Translations under genes and position numbers: made by a program
In this document: positions 1 to 11,118 of the stretch, piece by piece
Numbering within the stretch: the stretch's first letter is position 1
Layout of the letters: every line of letters starts with the position of its first letter
Notes under the pieces: generated by a model
The model's input: only the letters and a program-made list of their open reading frames with translations
Told to the model about the DNA's origin: nothing
Database searches by the model: none
Assembly: GCF_007655135.1 (NCBI RefSeq)
Contig: NC_045129.1
Span: 6,200,001 to 6,264,000, forward strand
Reading direction: 5' to 3'
From: Punica granatum
Taxonomy: Eukaryota > Streptophyta > Magnoliopsida > Myrtales > Lythraceae
DNA length: 64,000 nt

Positions 1-3000
1 TTTTCTTGAACCTCGAACCCATCTGCATTGCCGTATATATAGCCATCAATCACTTACACTGCAGTCATACGGATAATTTCTGCTGGGAAGTAAATTGAAA
101 AGATATGATTCTGTTACGTTTTACTAATACGTATGCCAAGGGAGAGATCGAGAAAAAGAAACCTGAGTGACAATAACATAGAGTGGGAAAGTAACAAAGC
201 TACACCAAAACTGGGACACGACCCTGCAATTGCATCAGAAGACCCATCAAATTCCTAGCAAGGCAGGTGGATATATATGCTTGCGCGGCGAAATTATAAG
301 GTGCGTAGATCATTAAGGGCATTACCCGAACACCAGTCGGATCACGAGGAGGATGCGGTTATCCATGAAGCAAGTAGTGTCTCGGATTTCCCACTACAAT
401 TGTAGTTTGAGTTATGATTGAATACCACAAAGCAATTCAAGTCTATTCACATATCACATGATAGATTCCTTTTGTTCTAAATCAAGGAGGCTATTCAGAA
501 CTTGAGAAGAATTTTCGTTAACCGGGAACCTTTGACATGGTGCCTTCCTGAATTATTGTTCGAGTCGAAGCTCCATTTAATTTGGGAAAATTCGTCTGAG
601 TTTATAATGAGAAATTGACAAGATCGGACAAATCATGCATATATGCTGACTGTGATTGAGATTGAAGCAGTTACCAGGGACCAGATGACTGTTGCCATCT
701 CAAATGCATTCTGCCAAATAACGGAACATGAGAAGAGGAAAAAAGAATGCCATGAAGCGGGTGATGACTCGTGTTTGGAGTACTGATATGGCAAAACAAG
801 ATTATATAGCTGGGAAATTACTTGGAAAGATATGAACTGTATGAGCCACAAGAGAAGCCTCGGTTTTCCGAACCAAAAGAGCTCGTCCCTCAGCTTGAAT
901 TGCTGGTCTCCTGTGGGACACGAGTCCATGATTTCAACCGCCAGCTTTATGATGATGCGGTGTAGTTTTGTACCGATGAGAAGGATCAGCTAGTACAGCA
1001 AGAGATCGCGAATGATCAGTGCTGATTCATAGACTAGGAAGTGGGGAAAGTAATACGAGTCGGGAGGGAGGACTTACGAGTGATGGAAGGAATGACATCC
1101 AAAAGTAAATGTTGCTTCCTGAAAAGTGAAGCAGAAAATGAAACAGATGAGACAATGAACTGAAAGAAACAAAGTTTTGGTGGCTCGAGTGGACTTGTGA
1201 AGTGCAGAGCATTGCAGTGAATAGGATATAGCTCCATGTTCAATCCGAAGTAGAATTTACCGTGAAAATCTAAGAAGATGCAGAGTATCGCATATATCCA
1301 AAGTGGTATGCTGCAACAGGAACGATCAATAAGTGGCTAGACAAATTAGCTAACAAAGACATTCAGAATGTGCGTTTTTTATGAATAGCACCATGGAAGA
1401 AGAAAAGGTTCCGGTTTGCGGAAGTTTGAAATTTTCTGCAGTCATGAACATCACAGACTGAACTTAAATATTTGATAAAAGAGAAGTGAAGAGGCTGTAC
1501 CTAATGCCAACAATATCCCGGAACTCTTCCTCCATACTCCGGAGCATGTAGTTATGAAAATCGTATGATAATGGCAGTTCATGCATCTACAATTCAGAAC
1601 CGAAAGAGTGACAAGCAGAATTTATTTATAGTGATCAAATGCATCAACTAACTGAACTATGCACAACACTTCACCCAAGAACAAAGACAACATAATCTCC
1701 GAATATAGATCAATGAACCGCCACTTGAGCTACTCTCGAAGTGAAAGTAAGTCGGGCTTGTGCGTGTTCCATGGGAATCAACTTACATTAATGAAGCCCA
1801 GGCGCAACGCCATATAATCAGGTCTGTTTATGGAACTCCAGAGCTGACGGCTGAAACAGAGCTGTGACAAATAAAACTTGCAAGTCATAGGTACTAAATT
1901 TGCGAGCCAATTACAAGTTATGCGGTAGACGCGACATAATTAATATTGCATATTATTGTGAAAACATATGTACCAGCCAAACAAGAACTCTGTGCTGGCT
2001 CCATGGATGAGAAGTGTGATGGAAAATGAAAGTCGACACTCGCATTATTCTTATATTACCGGAGGCCTCTCTTGGTGGACAACCTAGAACATCCAACAAT
2101 TATAAATTGTGAAAATGAAGTATGCTGCTTGTAATGGCATAAGAATCCATCGATTGTACCAGGAAATATTATGACCTTCTGATCCTTGGATAGCCATTGT
2201 TTTTGCTTGGTTTTCCCATGTTGTCCAGCTGTATATCTAAACGACATAACAGGGAAAAACCAATAATCGTCAATTATTCCATATGAAAGCCGAACGATTA
2301 GAAAAGCGAATAAATGTGAGGTTTAAGGATTCGGACCTGTATCATGGCCAAAGCAATGGTTGCGAAGCTGTAAGAGACATGGATAACTGCAAGAACGAAC
2401 AAGAACCGGCGAAGCTGCTCTAGACTTTCGTATGATGCGAAAGATTCATGGCCCTGGGAAAGAGTAAACCTTACGGTAAGGATTTGTTGCATCTATACAC
2501 ATGTACACATTAATTTGTTGTTTAAGAATGAGTGCTCGTGTCGGGAATTAAATTAAGCCCCAGATAAAGCGCATAATAAGACTAAACATCGAGAGAAAAT
2601 TAAACCCTGGTGTGCTATGTCTAAGAAGGTATTACCCTAAATCGAAAGGAAACCAACTAAATTGTTTTCTTATGCCACACAATGGTCACAGAGAAGATCG
2701 CTATGTAATGGTAAAGAACCTAAGAGACACCAACCTCTTGACAAAAATTACGCTGTCCAGTTAACGCCTGCTGATCTTTAGAAACCGAACTATTCAAGTA
2801 GTACAAAGTTAAATGCTCTGTTGATGACTTGTAATCGTCTTGCCTTGCGCACGGATAGAATCGGCTGCTAAGGGCAGAGGACTTGATACAAACCTTGGCT
2901 ATGAATTCGATCCAATGACCCATCAGCAAAGATAGCAACCCGAAGAGCATCAGCTCTGCTATCCCAATTGCAACATGTCAATTAACCAAGTTACGGGAAT

Positions 3001-3472
3001 CGGATATCACACAACGGAATAGTAACAGCACGAAGAACGAATCATTAGAAATAGAACTGCCATGTTTGACTTCACTTCCTCCTCACCTTCCTTGATCTTC
3101 TCCAGAGCAGCAAGAAGAGACTTCCTCTTAGTTCTATCCAACCACTGCCAATAAAACCGGAAATGAAGAATGTGATCAATGAACAGAGAAGGGCAGCCAG
3201 TCGACGCTTTTAGCACGAAAATTTTCATATTCAGGTGTACATCTTGTCTTTCGATGTCCTATTTCCGGGAACACAAGTTGTTGCCTGTTACATCTTTTTT
3301 CACATCGAATGAAGCAGAGAAAGTAGAGAATGGAGCAAAGAGAGACCTTGGCAGTCCATTTGAGACAGGCGTGGAAGAAGAAGCCGAAAGCGACCATGAC
3401 AGTGACAACGGAGGCCACAGAGTAAGTTGGGGTTTCAGCTAAAGACCTTCCTTCCTCTGTTCCCTCCTCCAT
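1..3472 (-). CDS. MLO-like seven-transmembrane protein, clade I (MLO4/11/14) type; 3' end beyond window
   Basis: MLO proteins are plasma-membrane proteins with seven helices and a cytosolic calmodulin-binding tail; clade I members act in root growth responses. The exons I read (minus strand) are 3472-3347, 3144-3087, 2955-2735, 2453-2337, 2236-2176, 2083-1974, 1861-1787, 1586-1501, 1310-1261, 1118-1078, 989-822, 710-675, 393-326, 223-163 and 22-1. All have GT-AG borders, and the frame stays open for 433 residues. Family landmarks are EGRSLAETPTYSVASVVTV at the N-terminus, ELMLFGLLSLLMGHW, STFIFHHTSHPW, RPDYMALRLGF, SMEEEFRDIVGIS, RDELFWFGKP and NAFEMA. The last residues seen are VTQMGSRFKK, so the calmodulin-binding domain and C-terminus lie outside. 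The IYSW and FHHTSHPW forms suggest clade I rather than the powdery-mildew clade V. The start is the only Met ahead of the conserved N-terminus. Confidence 0.92.
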
Positions 3473-3784
3473 AGCCGGACAAGCTCACCGAACTATTTAC
3501 TTCTTTGTTCTTGTTCTTCTTGTTGTTGTTCTTCTTCTTCTCTCTTCGAGTCAGACAGAGAGTCTTTGGTTTGCAGCAGCTCCATTACATGTAACATTGG
3601 ACAGAGTGGGGTATCATTAAAAACATCAGCATTTATATTCGTTTGGTGGGCTTTTGGATTGTTTAAGAACACAGACGCCCTCCCATGGCGGATTAAATGC
3701 AACCTGAGTGGGGTGTTACAGACCGAGTTGACAGAAACTGGCCCCACATACACACACGATCCCCCCGCCTTAACTGTATAACTT
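3473..3784. other. MLO upstream region
   Basis: Non-coding stretch 5' of the MLO start. It has a (TTG/TTC)n-rich pyrimidine tract at about 3500-3545, likely leader or promoter on the minus strand. I see no other gene. Confidence 0.4.
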
Positions 3785-4105
3785 GGAAGAATTTTTTAAC
3801 TGTGATCGATTCAGTCTACCATGATATCAGCACCGCATGACACATAGCCGTCATCTTTCATTTCAAGGACTCTTAGGATCGGTCCGCTCCTTTTGATCGA
3901 ATTCATTCTACAACAATGAGGTAACTCATTCCGTGGTGGTGGGTTGAATCACTAGACACAGACGTATAAAGTGATATTTCGTCTCGTATTCACCATTTAT
4001 GGAATTGCCTCACTGTTTGTGGTACACGAATAATCACACGGTTGGCCGCAGTAAAACTGTAAAACTGCCAATGCACCAGCATCCTTATGGAAGTTAATTA
4101 TTGTT
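3785..4105 (+). repeat. Copy A of a two-copy direct repeat (partner at 5515-5863)
   Basis: About 320 bases that align along their whole length with 5515-5863, in the same orientation, with scattered substitutions and small indels. Shared landmarks are the block around GATTCAGTC at the start, the GACTCTTAGGA/GAGTCTTAGGA block, and a 3' block GTAAAACTGCCAATGCA followed by CTTATGGAAGTTAA. The ends do not form terminal inverted repeats or a TG...CA LTR, so I read this as an old segmental duplication or an unclassified repeat. Confidence 0.65.
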
Positions 4106-4319
4106 TTTAAAATTTCATTAAATTGAATAAAAAATTACAATGTGGATAATGGAGACAACTGATATTAAGTGCATCATGCCCAGATATGCCTTTCCTCCCC
4201 TCGTTGGGCATAGTCAAACCAAAATTAAGTGGGAGCATTTGATAGTTTTTTGTTATGAAAACATAGGCAGATGATTTACTAACGCAAAATATTGCATTCA
4301 TTAATAATTTACGTCTGGT

Positions 4320-4650
4320 TAAGGATAATATCCATACGATAGAGGAGCAATGGCGGTCGCTGGCCATATTTCATCGTTGAAACCTGACGTAAACACAGTT
4401 TGGGTATGGAGACTTCTCTAGGTGCTCAAATACGCCGGCAGTTCACTTAAAAATCCCTCTTTTTTTTTTTTTTGCGGCCTGAACCCTTGTATCCGAAGTT
4501 CAATTGGGGCCCGATTAATCCAGTCGAGCCTGGTCGGCTCACTAAGGGGTAAAGCTTTTCTAATGTGGATAATAGATATTGTGCATCATGTCGATCTTGT
4601 TCGAAGAGCATTGATAATGTTTGTTCGGGATCTCTCCTTTAATCTGTAGA
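4320..4650. repeat. Dispersed repeat fragment shared with about 18.41-19.23 kb
   Basis: Short collinear blocks here recur at 18.4-19.2 kb: AAGGATAATAT, then TCGTTGAAA..CGGAC/CTGAC, then GCATCATGTC..CATTGATAATGTTTG. Spacing differs between the copies. I read this as an eroded dispersed element of unknown class. Confidence 0.35.
4480..4560 (-). mobile_element. SINE-like 3' fragment
   Basis: On the minus strand this reads a CTGGATTAATCGGGCCC motif followed by an ACTTCGGATAC block. Variants of the same motif occur at 58.93 kb (plus) and 63.26-63.30 kb (minus). Such CTGGATTAGTCGG blocks are typical 3' parts of plant tRNA-derived SINEs. The 5' tRNA-like half is not recognisable here. The first part lies next to a T11 run at 4450-4460. 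Confidence 0.35.
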
Positions 4651-4697
4651 GTACCGATGATTTCTCTTTCTTTAGATACTCTTACCCAATCACTGTA

Positions 4698-5510
4698 TTG
4701 AGATGGGATTCTTCATGTATATCAATCATCCGAGGTCGATTAGAGACAGTAACTCTCTCATTATCTGTCAAGTTAGATGAATACAATCTTGTTACATTTT
4801 CTTTACATTTCCCGCCGAAAGATCACACGAGAGGAGTGAAGACACTGGTCCTTACATTGGCACGCGGCCAGGGCATTTTCTGGTGGTTGTTCGCTACAGA
4901 TAGTATGCAGCTTCGATCCACCGTGGTCAGACCAAAAACTTCCGATACTTCCCATGGAGACTTCGATCTCTTCCGTGGGATTTGCGGCAACCATGTAGAT
5001 CACTGGGCAGTCTAGCTCGACAGAGCAGAGCAGGTGACCTGTGCTCCGCCATCTTCCAAAGACCACAGTGGGTGCCTTCCAGCAGGAAAACACCGATGAA
5101 AGATCCCACTGAGCACGATCTGCACCCTCAGAGAATTTTCCGGCGATAACAATCAACTAATCCTAAAAAAGGAGCGGAATCAAAGATTACCTCCCTCACG
5201 TCCTTTTCGAAAGGGACTGTCCTCAAACTCCTGCACCGGCCCAATGCCCATAAAAAGAAAGGTTCGAGTTATAACGAATAGTCGATTAGAGAAAGAAACG
5301 GAAAGCTCACATCAAAAAACAGGGAGTGAATATGGCCGAGAACTCCTAGAACTGTTGCCAGAGCTCCATCATTGGTCTCGCTCGCACCACTCTTACACTC
5401 GGAGAGTGATCCACCCGTCAAATGAAATTCCAACAGCTCAAGGCGAAGAAATGATACTTTTCCATTAGTATCAAATTGTTCCCTGCGCTTTATCCATGCC
5501 CACATAACCC
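4698..5510. other. Unassigned stretch between the two direct repeats
   Basis: Base composition is less AT-rich than its surroundings and several frames are open for 75-117 codons on both strands, for example 5156-4803 on the minus strand and 4698-5015 on the plus strand. I recognise no family in any frame and see no convincing exon chain. It could be the eroded core of a mobile element bounded by the direct repeats, or a decayed gene. Confidence 0.25.
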
Positions 5511-5514
5511 AATA

Positions 5515-5863
5515 GCAAAGAATCTTTTAACCGTGACCGATTCAGTCCACCATGCCATTAAAACCAAATGACGTGTGGCTGTCATCTTCTGTTGAAAGGA
5601 GTCTTAGGAGTGGCTCCTTTCAGTAGAGTCTCTGCTGCAGCAGTGAGGCAATGCATTATACGATGGGTTGCCTCACTACACACAGACATATAAGTTGTTA
5701 CATAAAGATGGTATTTCATCTACCAACTTGTACGCCTGGGTTGGCTCATCATTTATGTAATTACCTCACCATTTAACGTACACGGATCATCACACTGGCT
5801 GGCCGTAATAAAATCGGTAAAACTGCCAATGCATGAGCATGCTTATGGAAGTTAAATTCAACT
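5515..5863 (+). repeat. Copy B of the two-copy direct repeat (partner at 3785-4105)
   Basis: Same element as 3785-4105, with a roughly 25-base extra segment in the middle (around 5700-5745). It ends directly against the target-site duplication of the solo LTR at 5869. Confidence 0.65.
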
Positions 5864-6746
5864 ACTTTTGTGACGCCCCAGTTTCGGAGCCTTGAAGAAT
5901 CCAAAATTCAATGAGTTATAAGAGACTTAAAACATAAATATCGACATAATTTCCAAAATGATTACAAATTAATCCAAAATGAGTTATTATTTACAACAAC
6001 ATAAATTTCTAATACTTTTCATTTACAATTACAAGCCAAAAAAAATATATATACATATATATTATATAGATGAAATCCGCTATGCACTCTGATATGCAAT
6101 TCTAGCCGACCTCCTGAGGAACTCATTTGAAAAATATGAAATTGGAATAGATTGAGCTCGATAGCCTAGTGAGTAATCACATCTAAAGTAGTCGAGTCTA
6201 CGCATGGGTTCAATATATATAAATTACCATAATCACAATATCGTTCTCAGGTCATCCTTGGCTCCTTCTCAGCTCCCTGATCACGGTGGCAGTTCCACAT
6301 CTGGCGATCTCTTTGCCCTAGTATAGCCCTTTCCTCCTGTCGGGTCAATACTGATTCAGGGTGCCAGGGTCCACTAATCACTCGAAACTTGTTCGGAAAC
6401 ATATCAAATATCACAATCAATAATATCCAAAATCGATTCATGCTATACCGAAAATACATGCATGACTGGAACATTGCAGGGTCATGACTCCTAATAAAAC
6501 ACAAACTCTCTAATAAAACCCACTTAATACTCCAAATGTATGCCATACAAATTTGGTATGTTACAATCTTCCGGAGAAAATACACGGTCAAAGTCTCAAA
6601 GGGAATTAATTGGTGAAAACGTCCATATGTAGGTGTCAACGAGTAAGGAAAAATCGTCTAATTCAATTACAATAATTTTCTTTATAAAACAAATTTGCTC
6701 CAAATATATTATTTCCTATAATAAAAATACGGGGTATTACAACTTT
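5864..6746. mobile_element. Solo LTR (Ty3/gypsy-like) with 5-bp target-site duplication
   Basis: The element at 5869-6741 (873 bp) begins TGTGACGCCCC and ends GGGGTATTACA, the inverted TG...CA termini seen on chromovirus-type LTRs of plants. It is flanked by the identical pentamer ACTTT at 5864-5868 and 6742-6746. No second LTR, primer-binding site or gag-pol coding is present, so this is a solo LTR left by recombination between the two LTRs. The minus-strand frame at 6639-6247 inside it shows no known domain. Confidence 0.75.
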
Positions 6747-7570
6747 CATCTGAGACCAATAGTAGGATTGGTTTTTTGGCTTTGCGACGTAGTGGATAAG
6801 GCCAGTAAATGGTTGAAAATGTAGATTTCGAGCTTGTTAGTTTCGCAGATAATGCAGGAATTTCATATCGAATTGGGGGCTATCCTTTCCAATAAGAGAA
6901 CGTTGGCATAAAAGCAGTATTCAGAATGCTAGTCATCGATACTATTAACAAATTTTGAAAAACTTTCAATAACAGAAGAATCATTACAAAGTTGTTTCAG
7001 GTGATTGAAGGGTATGACCAGCAATTTGACATACCAATGCATGACCTTATGGTGAACAATCGTACCGACCGACAAACTATCCTTATGCTGATGCAGAAAG
7101 GTAACTAGATATTATACTGTATATCACTTACCTGTCCATCCGATTATTCACATCGAGACTTCTACTTGAAGCGAATTTTCCCTAATTTTCCATGGTTGTG
7201 TCGTTGAATACATTTAAGTTTCGATTGCATGTTCTGGTGGGCGAAAAGAATCCATGGTTTGATCATTGATCTTATTAAGGCATTTAGCTTGTCAGATAAT
7301 ACTTGATCATGAACAAACGCTGTATGTCTCTTTATTACTATCAGCAATTAATTCCCATCCATGATACTGAGTCGGAAGACATGAAGGGTATGTTCAAATC
7401 AAATATTGCCAGGAGAGGAGAAAATAAGAGCCAACATGAATCTGGAATGATGCCGATGTCTGCAATCTTATGACAAAGGAATATTTTATCTTCCCTAGTA
7501 AGAGGAAAACATTGCTATTTTTGGAAAAATATAATCACGATCATCGTCAATACTTACAAAAGATGCTGTT
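6747..7570. other. Intergenic, no gene recognised
   Basis: AT-rich sequence. A short motif near 7068-7090 (ACTATCCTTATGCTGATGCA) recurs in variant form near 16575-16600, so at least part is repetitive. Confidence 0.4.
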
Positions 7571-7573
7571 AGC

Positions 7574-7960
7574 TCATCCAGAAAGATCTTTTGGTGACTT
7601 CAGACTCACTGTATGTCTGGTGAACAATGATATTGCAGTCCAAGCATGGATAGTGAGTACATCATATTCATTAGCTTCAAATATGCGCTCAAATACTTCG
7701 GGAATATCAGTTCTCCTCAGGCTCTTGCTGTCCGGATTGTAGTAGAACAAACAGAACGGATCTGAAGGATGAGTGTGCCTGAACAATAATTCGCCGGCAG
7801 GGACTGTGCCTTCCAGTATAACATGTCGGTGCATAGTGATGTCCTTCCAATTTGACGGCACGACAATTCTCTTGCAACTCCAGGTCAGCTGCTTACTGAA
7901 GCCTTCAAATACCCATAAAATGACGTCATTGCCCTGACTAAGATGAGTAAGATCCATGGG
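7574..7960 (-). pseudogene. F-box-associated (FBA) domain fragment, 5' half missing
   Basis: The 127-codon open frame on the minus strand matches the C-terminal third of the intact F-box gene at 12390-11119. Compare DLTHLSQGNDVILWVFEGF with DLTHGEEIDLWVFEGF, then TWSCKRIVVPSNWK with SWSCKRILLPLSWK, and AGELLFR with TGELLFR. There is no F-box and no N-terminal FBA half upstream (that is, above 7960). It ends with its own stop after KDLSG. It is most likely a truncated duplicate; whether it is transcribed cannot be seen. Confidence 0.75.
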
Positions 7961-8984
7961 ATTGTATTAAATATTTATAATTTTAACCATATTTATTGCA
8001 CGAGATACAACTTTTTATATATATATATATATTATTTGGGTAAACATACTGTACAGTTAATCGTCTTCTTATGATAGAGGTGCATCAATATGTTGTTTGG
8101 GTTTACTTCCTTAATTATGGTTCATGAAAAATTATAAATGAAAGAAAATTTATCGTAATTTACGTTTCCCTTTAATTTATCTTATATATTATGAATTTTT
8201 TCCTTAATTTTGATACTTTAAGCATGTTCATGTAAAATGGGGCATTCAAGAAATGTAAAATTAGTCAATCAAATGGATACATCATTAATTTTATTTTAAA
8301 AAACTTTCCACCACTAATTAGTCTAATTTATTGTTATGAGCGCTAAAATTATTTCAAAAACAGACTAATTGGGTCGGTAAAAGTTTTAAAAAAAAAGACT
8401 GATTGCTATCAAAATTTCGAATCATCATTTAAGAAATAAAACCCGTGCAACGCACATGCATAACAACTAATAGTATAGTAATAGATATATAAGACTAATT
8501 ATAATTTAATTTCATAAATTAAATAAGGCAATAATTAGTACATAAGTTATAAAAGAGGCAAAAATTTGAAGAACTCGTGTCAACCCTGATAAAAAAATAA
8601 AATCATGTCCACCAATCTAAAAGGAGATTATGCACCCAAAAATTAAAAAAGAAACCAACCACGACAGGATGAATTTTTGTCTTTCACATTTGTGAAGATT
8701 TATTACATCGTGTCTTACGTTAATCACATACATAAATTAGAGAACCCAATAGTTTTGCAGTAGTTTATGTCTGAAGAAAAGCACAATGGTGAAGAACTGA
8801 CTTTCACGTCTAATGGTACAAAATAAGGTTGCATGTGCACAAAAAATTGAATAACTCGCGATTAGTGATAATATTTTTCCAAAGTCAAACCAGCTACAAT
8901 TTATCCATGTTATATCTACTATTTATAACATATTATACATAATATAATATAGATAATATATCATATATATATATATATATCAAA

Positions 8985-9135
8985 AAAATGATCTAATTTA
9001 CTTTTTAAAAAGCAAATATATAACATCATATCTATAAAAAAATATGATCTAATTTGTTTGGTGAAAAGCAAATATATAACACACACCCTATCATATCTAT
9101 AAAAAGTATGATCTAATTTATTTGTTGAAAAATCT
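8985..9135 (+). repeat. Imperfect tandem repeat, about 70-bp period, two and a half units
   Basis: The string ATGATCTAATTT recurs near 8988, 9047 and 9109, each followed by a TTGTTG/TTTTTAAA-AAGCAAATATATAACA type segment and CATATCTATAAAAA. Unit length varies by indels. Confidence 0.55.
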
Positions 9136-10160
9136 TTTCATAAAATATTTTTAATTTTAAAAAAATTCAATAAAGAGAAAATAATGACCGATCTCATAAA
9201 TCTATATCTACATCGATTTGTTTTAAAAAATTAAATATCTCAAAAAAGCTAAAAACTAAGGAAAATAACAACTAGTACAATAAATCTATATTTATATGTT
9301 TTCAAAATTTTAAAAAATAAAAAAATCATTTTTAGAAAATGATAAAAAAATGAAAAAATAATGATCGATCAGACAAATCTATATCTATATATTTTTAAAA
9401 AATTTAAAATTTTGTTTTTAAAAAAAGCTCAAACAATTGAAAAAAATTTCATTTGGTAATCGAATTTTTTGAGGCCATTTGGCCAAGCTCTCAATAACTC
9501 CATTTTATATTATACATATATAGGAAAAACATATTTTTGGTCCTCAACCTTTTGTGCTTTTATCATTTTGTGTCCTAAACATTTTCTTTTTGCCATTCTC
9601 ATCCTCAATCTTTCACTATTTTACCACTTTATTTTGACTGTCCAATTTTCCGTCGAAAAGGAAAACTGGAGGAGGAGGTGGGGCCCTTGCCCACGGCCTC
9701 CCCCAATTTGGGTCGCCGCCAATCTCTTTAGTCATTGGCGACCCCAACAAGGCAGTGGTGGCCGCCGGCATGGACACCCCACCACCGCCCAAATTTTACA
9801 AAATTTAAACCAAAAATTAAAATAAAAAAGCAAATCGAGGTTGACCCCGATGGGGGGGATAGTAGTCGCCAGCGAGGCTCCCCCCAACCCAACCACCTTC
9901 ATGATTTACTAACTCGAGAAATTGTCTTCATTGATTATAGAGGGCTGCTTGAGATGATTTATCTCGGACGGTGAACTTCGGTGAGACTGGGTAGAGGCAA
10001 ACATTAGGCTCGGCAGTTTTGGTTCAGGGTACAGTAGGAATCGACGAGGACTCTTGAAATTAGAAAAAGTGTATTCTTGCAGTTAGCAGTTTAGAGCACA
10101 TGCTCTGTTCCAGATGCGCGAACTGCAAACTCTTTTTCCAGAGCAAGTTTCATCGGGTCG

Positions 10161-10240
10161 GAGGCAGGATATGTCGTCTGCAGCTCCACCTCCCCGGTTG
10201 GAGGCAGGACAAGTCATATGCAGCTCCATCCCTGTTGCTT
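10161..10240 (+). repeat. Two tandem 40-bp units
   Basis: GAGGCAGGA..GTC..TGCAGCTCCA at 10161 recurs at 10201 with a 40-base period and few mismatches. It sits in non-coding sequence. Confidence 0.6.
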
Positions 10241-10544
10241 GTCAAAGCCATCGGAGTAATTTCATTGCTATCGTGAAAAACAACATCACGTTGATCAACT
10301 AAAGCTATGCGCCCTACTGTTGAGAGTTGTCAATCCCATATCGGAAAAATAGAACGAAATCCTTGGATTTATATGAGATTAGGTACCACAACTTATTAGT
10401 TCAAGATTTTGAATTAGAGATGAATCCAGTCGTTTATATTGAGTAGCATCTCATAATAATCTAGTACATTTTGTTCCGGGATTTCTGACACTGTAAAGCT
10501 TTCTGATATAACATTTGAATCCCAGCAAAGATATCCTCAGTCCG

Positions 10545-10740
10545 ACAGGTATCCTATAATGTTGTACAAAACTCTGTTCACGCAAATAATGTTGCGGCTC
10601 CCATGTATCATCGTCCACTTATTGTTCTCACCGTCAAGTGTGAGCGGTCGGTGCTTGACCCATATATTTCCTATAACCTGAGGAGAAGTCTACTCTTCCG
10701 TGCAGGATCTTATGGTACCTGAGGATCAAACCCCGAAAGC
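10545..10740 (-). pseudogene. F-box (FBA domain) gene relic
   Basis: Minus-strand translation gives VKHRPLTLDGENNKW followed by TMIHGSRNIICVNRVLYNI. This corresponds to DYKVLALDGKNQW and TISDGHRHLITSNSICLDGV of the intact F-box gene 0.4 kb further right. Neighbouring parts match only with frame changes, and no start, F-box or stop context survives. It is a decayed middle segment of a duplicated F-box gene. Confidence 0.6.
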
Positions 10741-11118
10741 AGTGGAACTACTGATGGCCGGTCATTATAGCTAGAAGTTTTATGATGGAATTGAAGCTAA
10801 ATCACCATTAGGTGATTGAGCTGCAACCCTGTGATAGCCATATCTAATTTTGCAACAAGAAGAGCATCAAAGGACTATCACATTTAGTGAAGAAGAAACA
10901 GCTTATGAAAGAGAGATTGACATGAACAGTAAACAGCGATTAGTAGAAAATCAATAATATTTTGCATAATCTATACCTCATTAAGAATATATATGTCTTC
11001 CTAAGTAATCATAAACATGTAGCGCTGCTGAAATAGAGCAGACGCTATATATATGTTCGCCATACGTTAAAAAAAAAAAAAGAACATATCAAATTGTTTC
11101 TCTGGTGATCGGCCGTGG

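Larger units (their letters stand above)
7961..10540. other. AT-rich intergenic block, repeat-laden
   Basis: Very AT-rich from 8000 to 9450 with many A and T runs and no credible frame. At 9520-9960 a GC-richer island resembles the body of plant non-autonomous elements (a GGTCCTCAACC start, then Gly/Pro-coding low-complexity sequence). The plus-strand frame at 9469-9825 there is compositionally low-complexity and I do not call it a gene. Confidence 0.4.

Noticed and set aside
9469..9825. 118-codon frame with Trp/Arg/Pro-rich part
   Set aside because: Low-complexity GC island in repeat-like sequence; no domain, no conserved neighbour.
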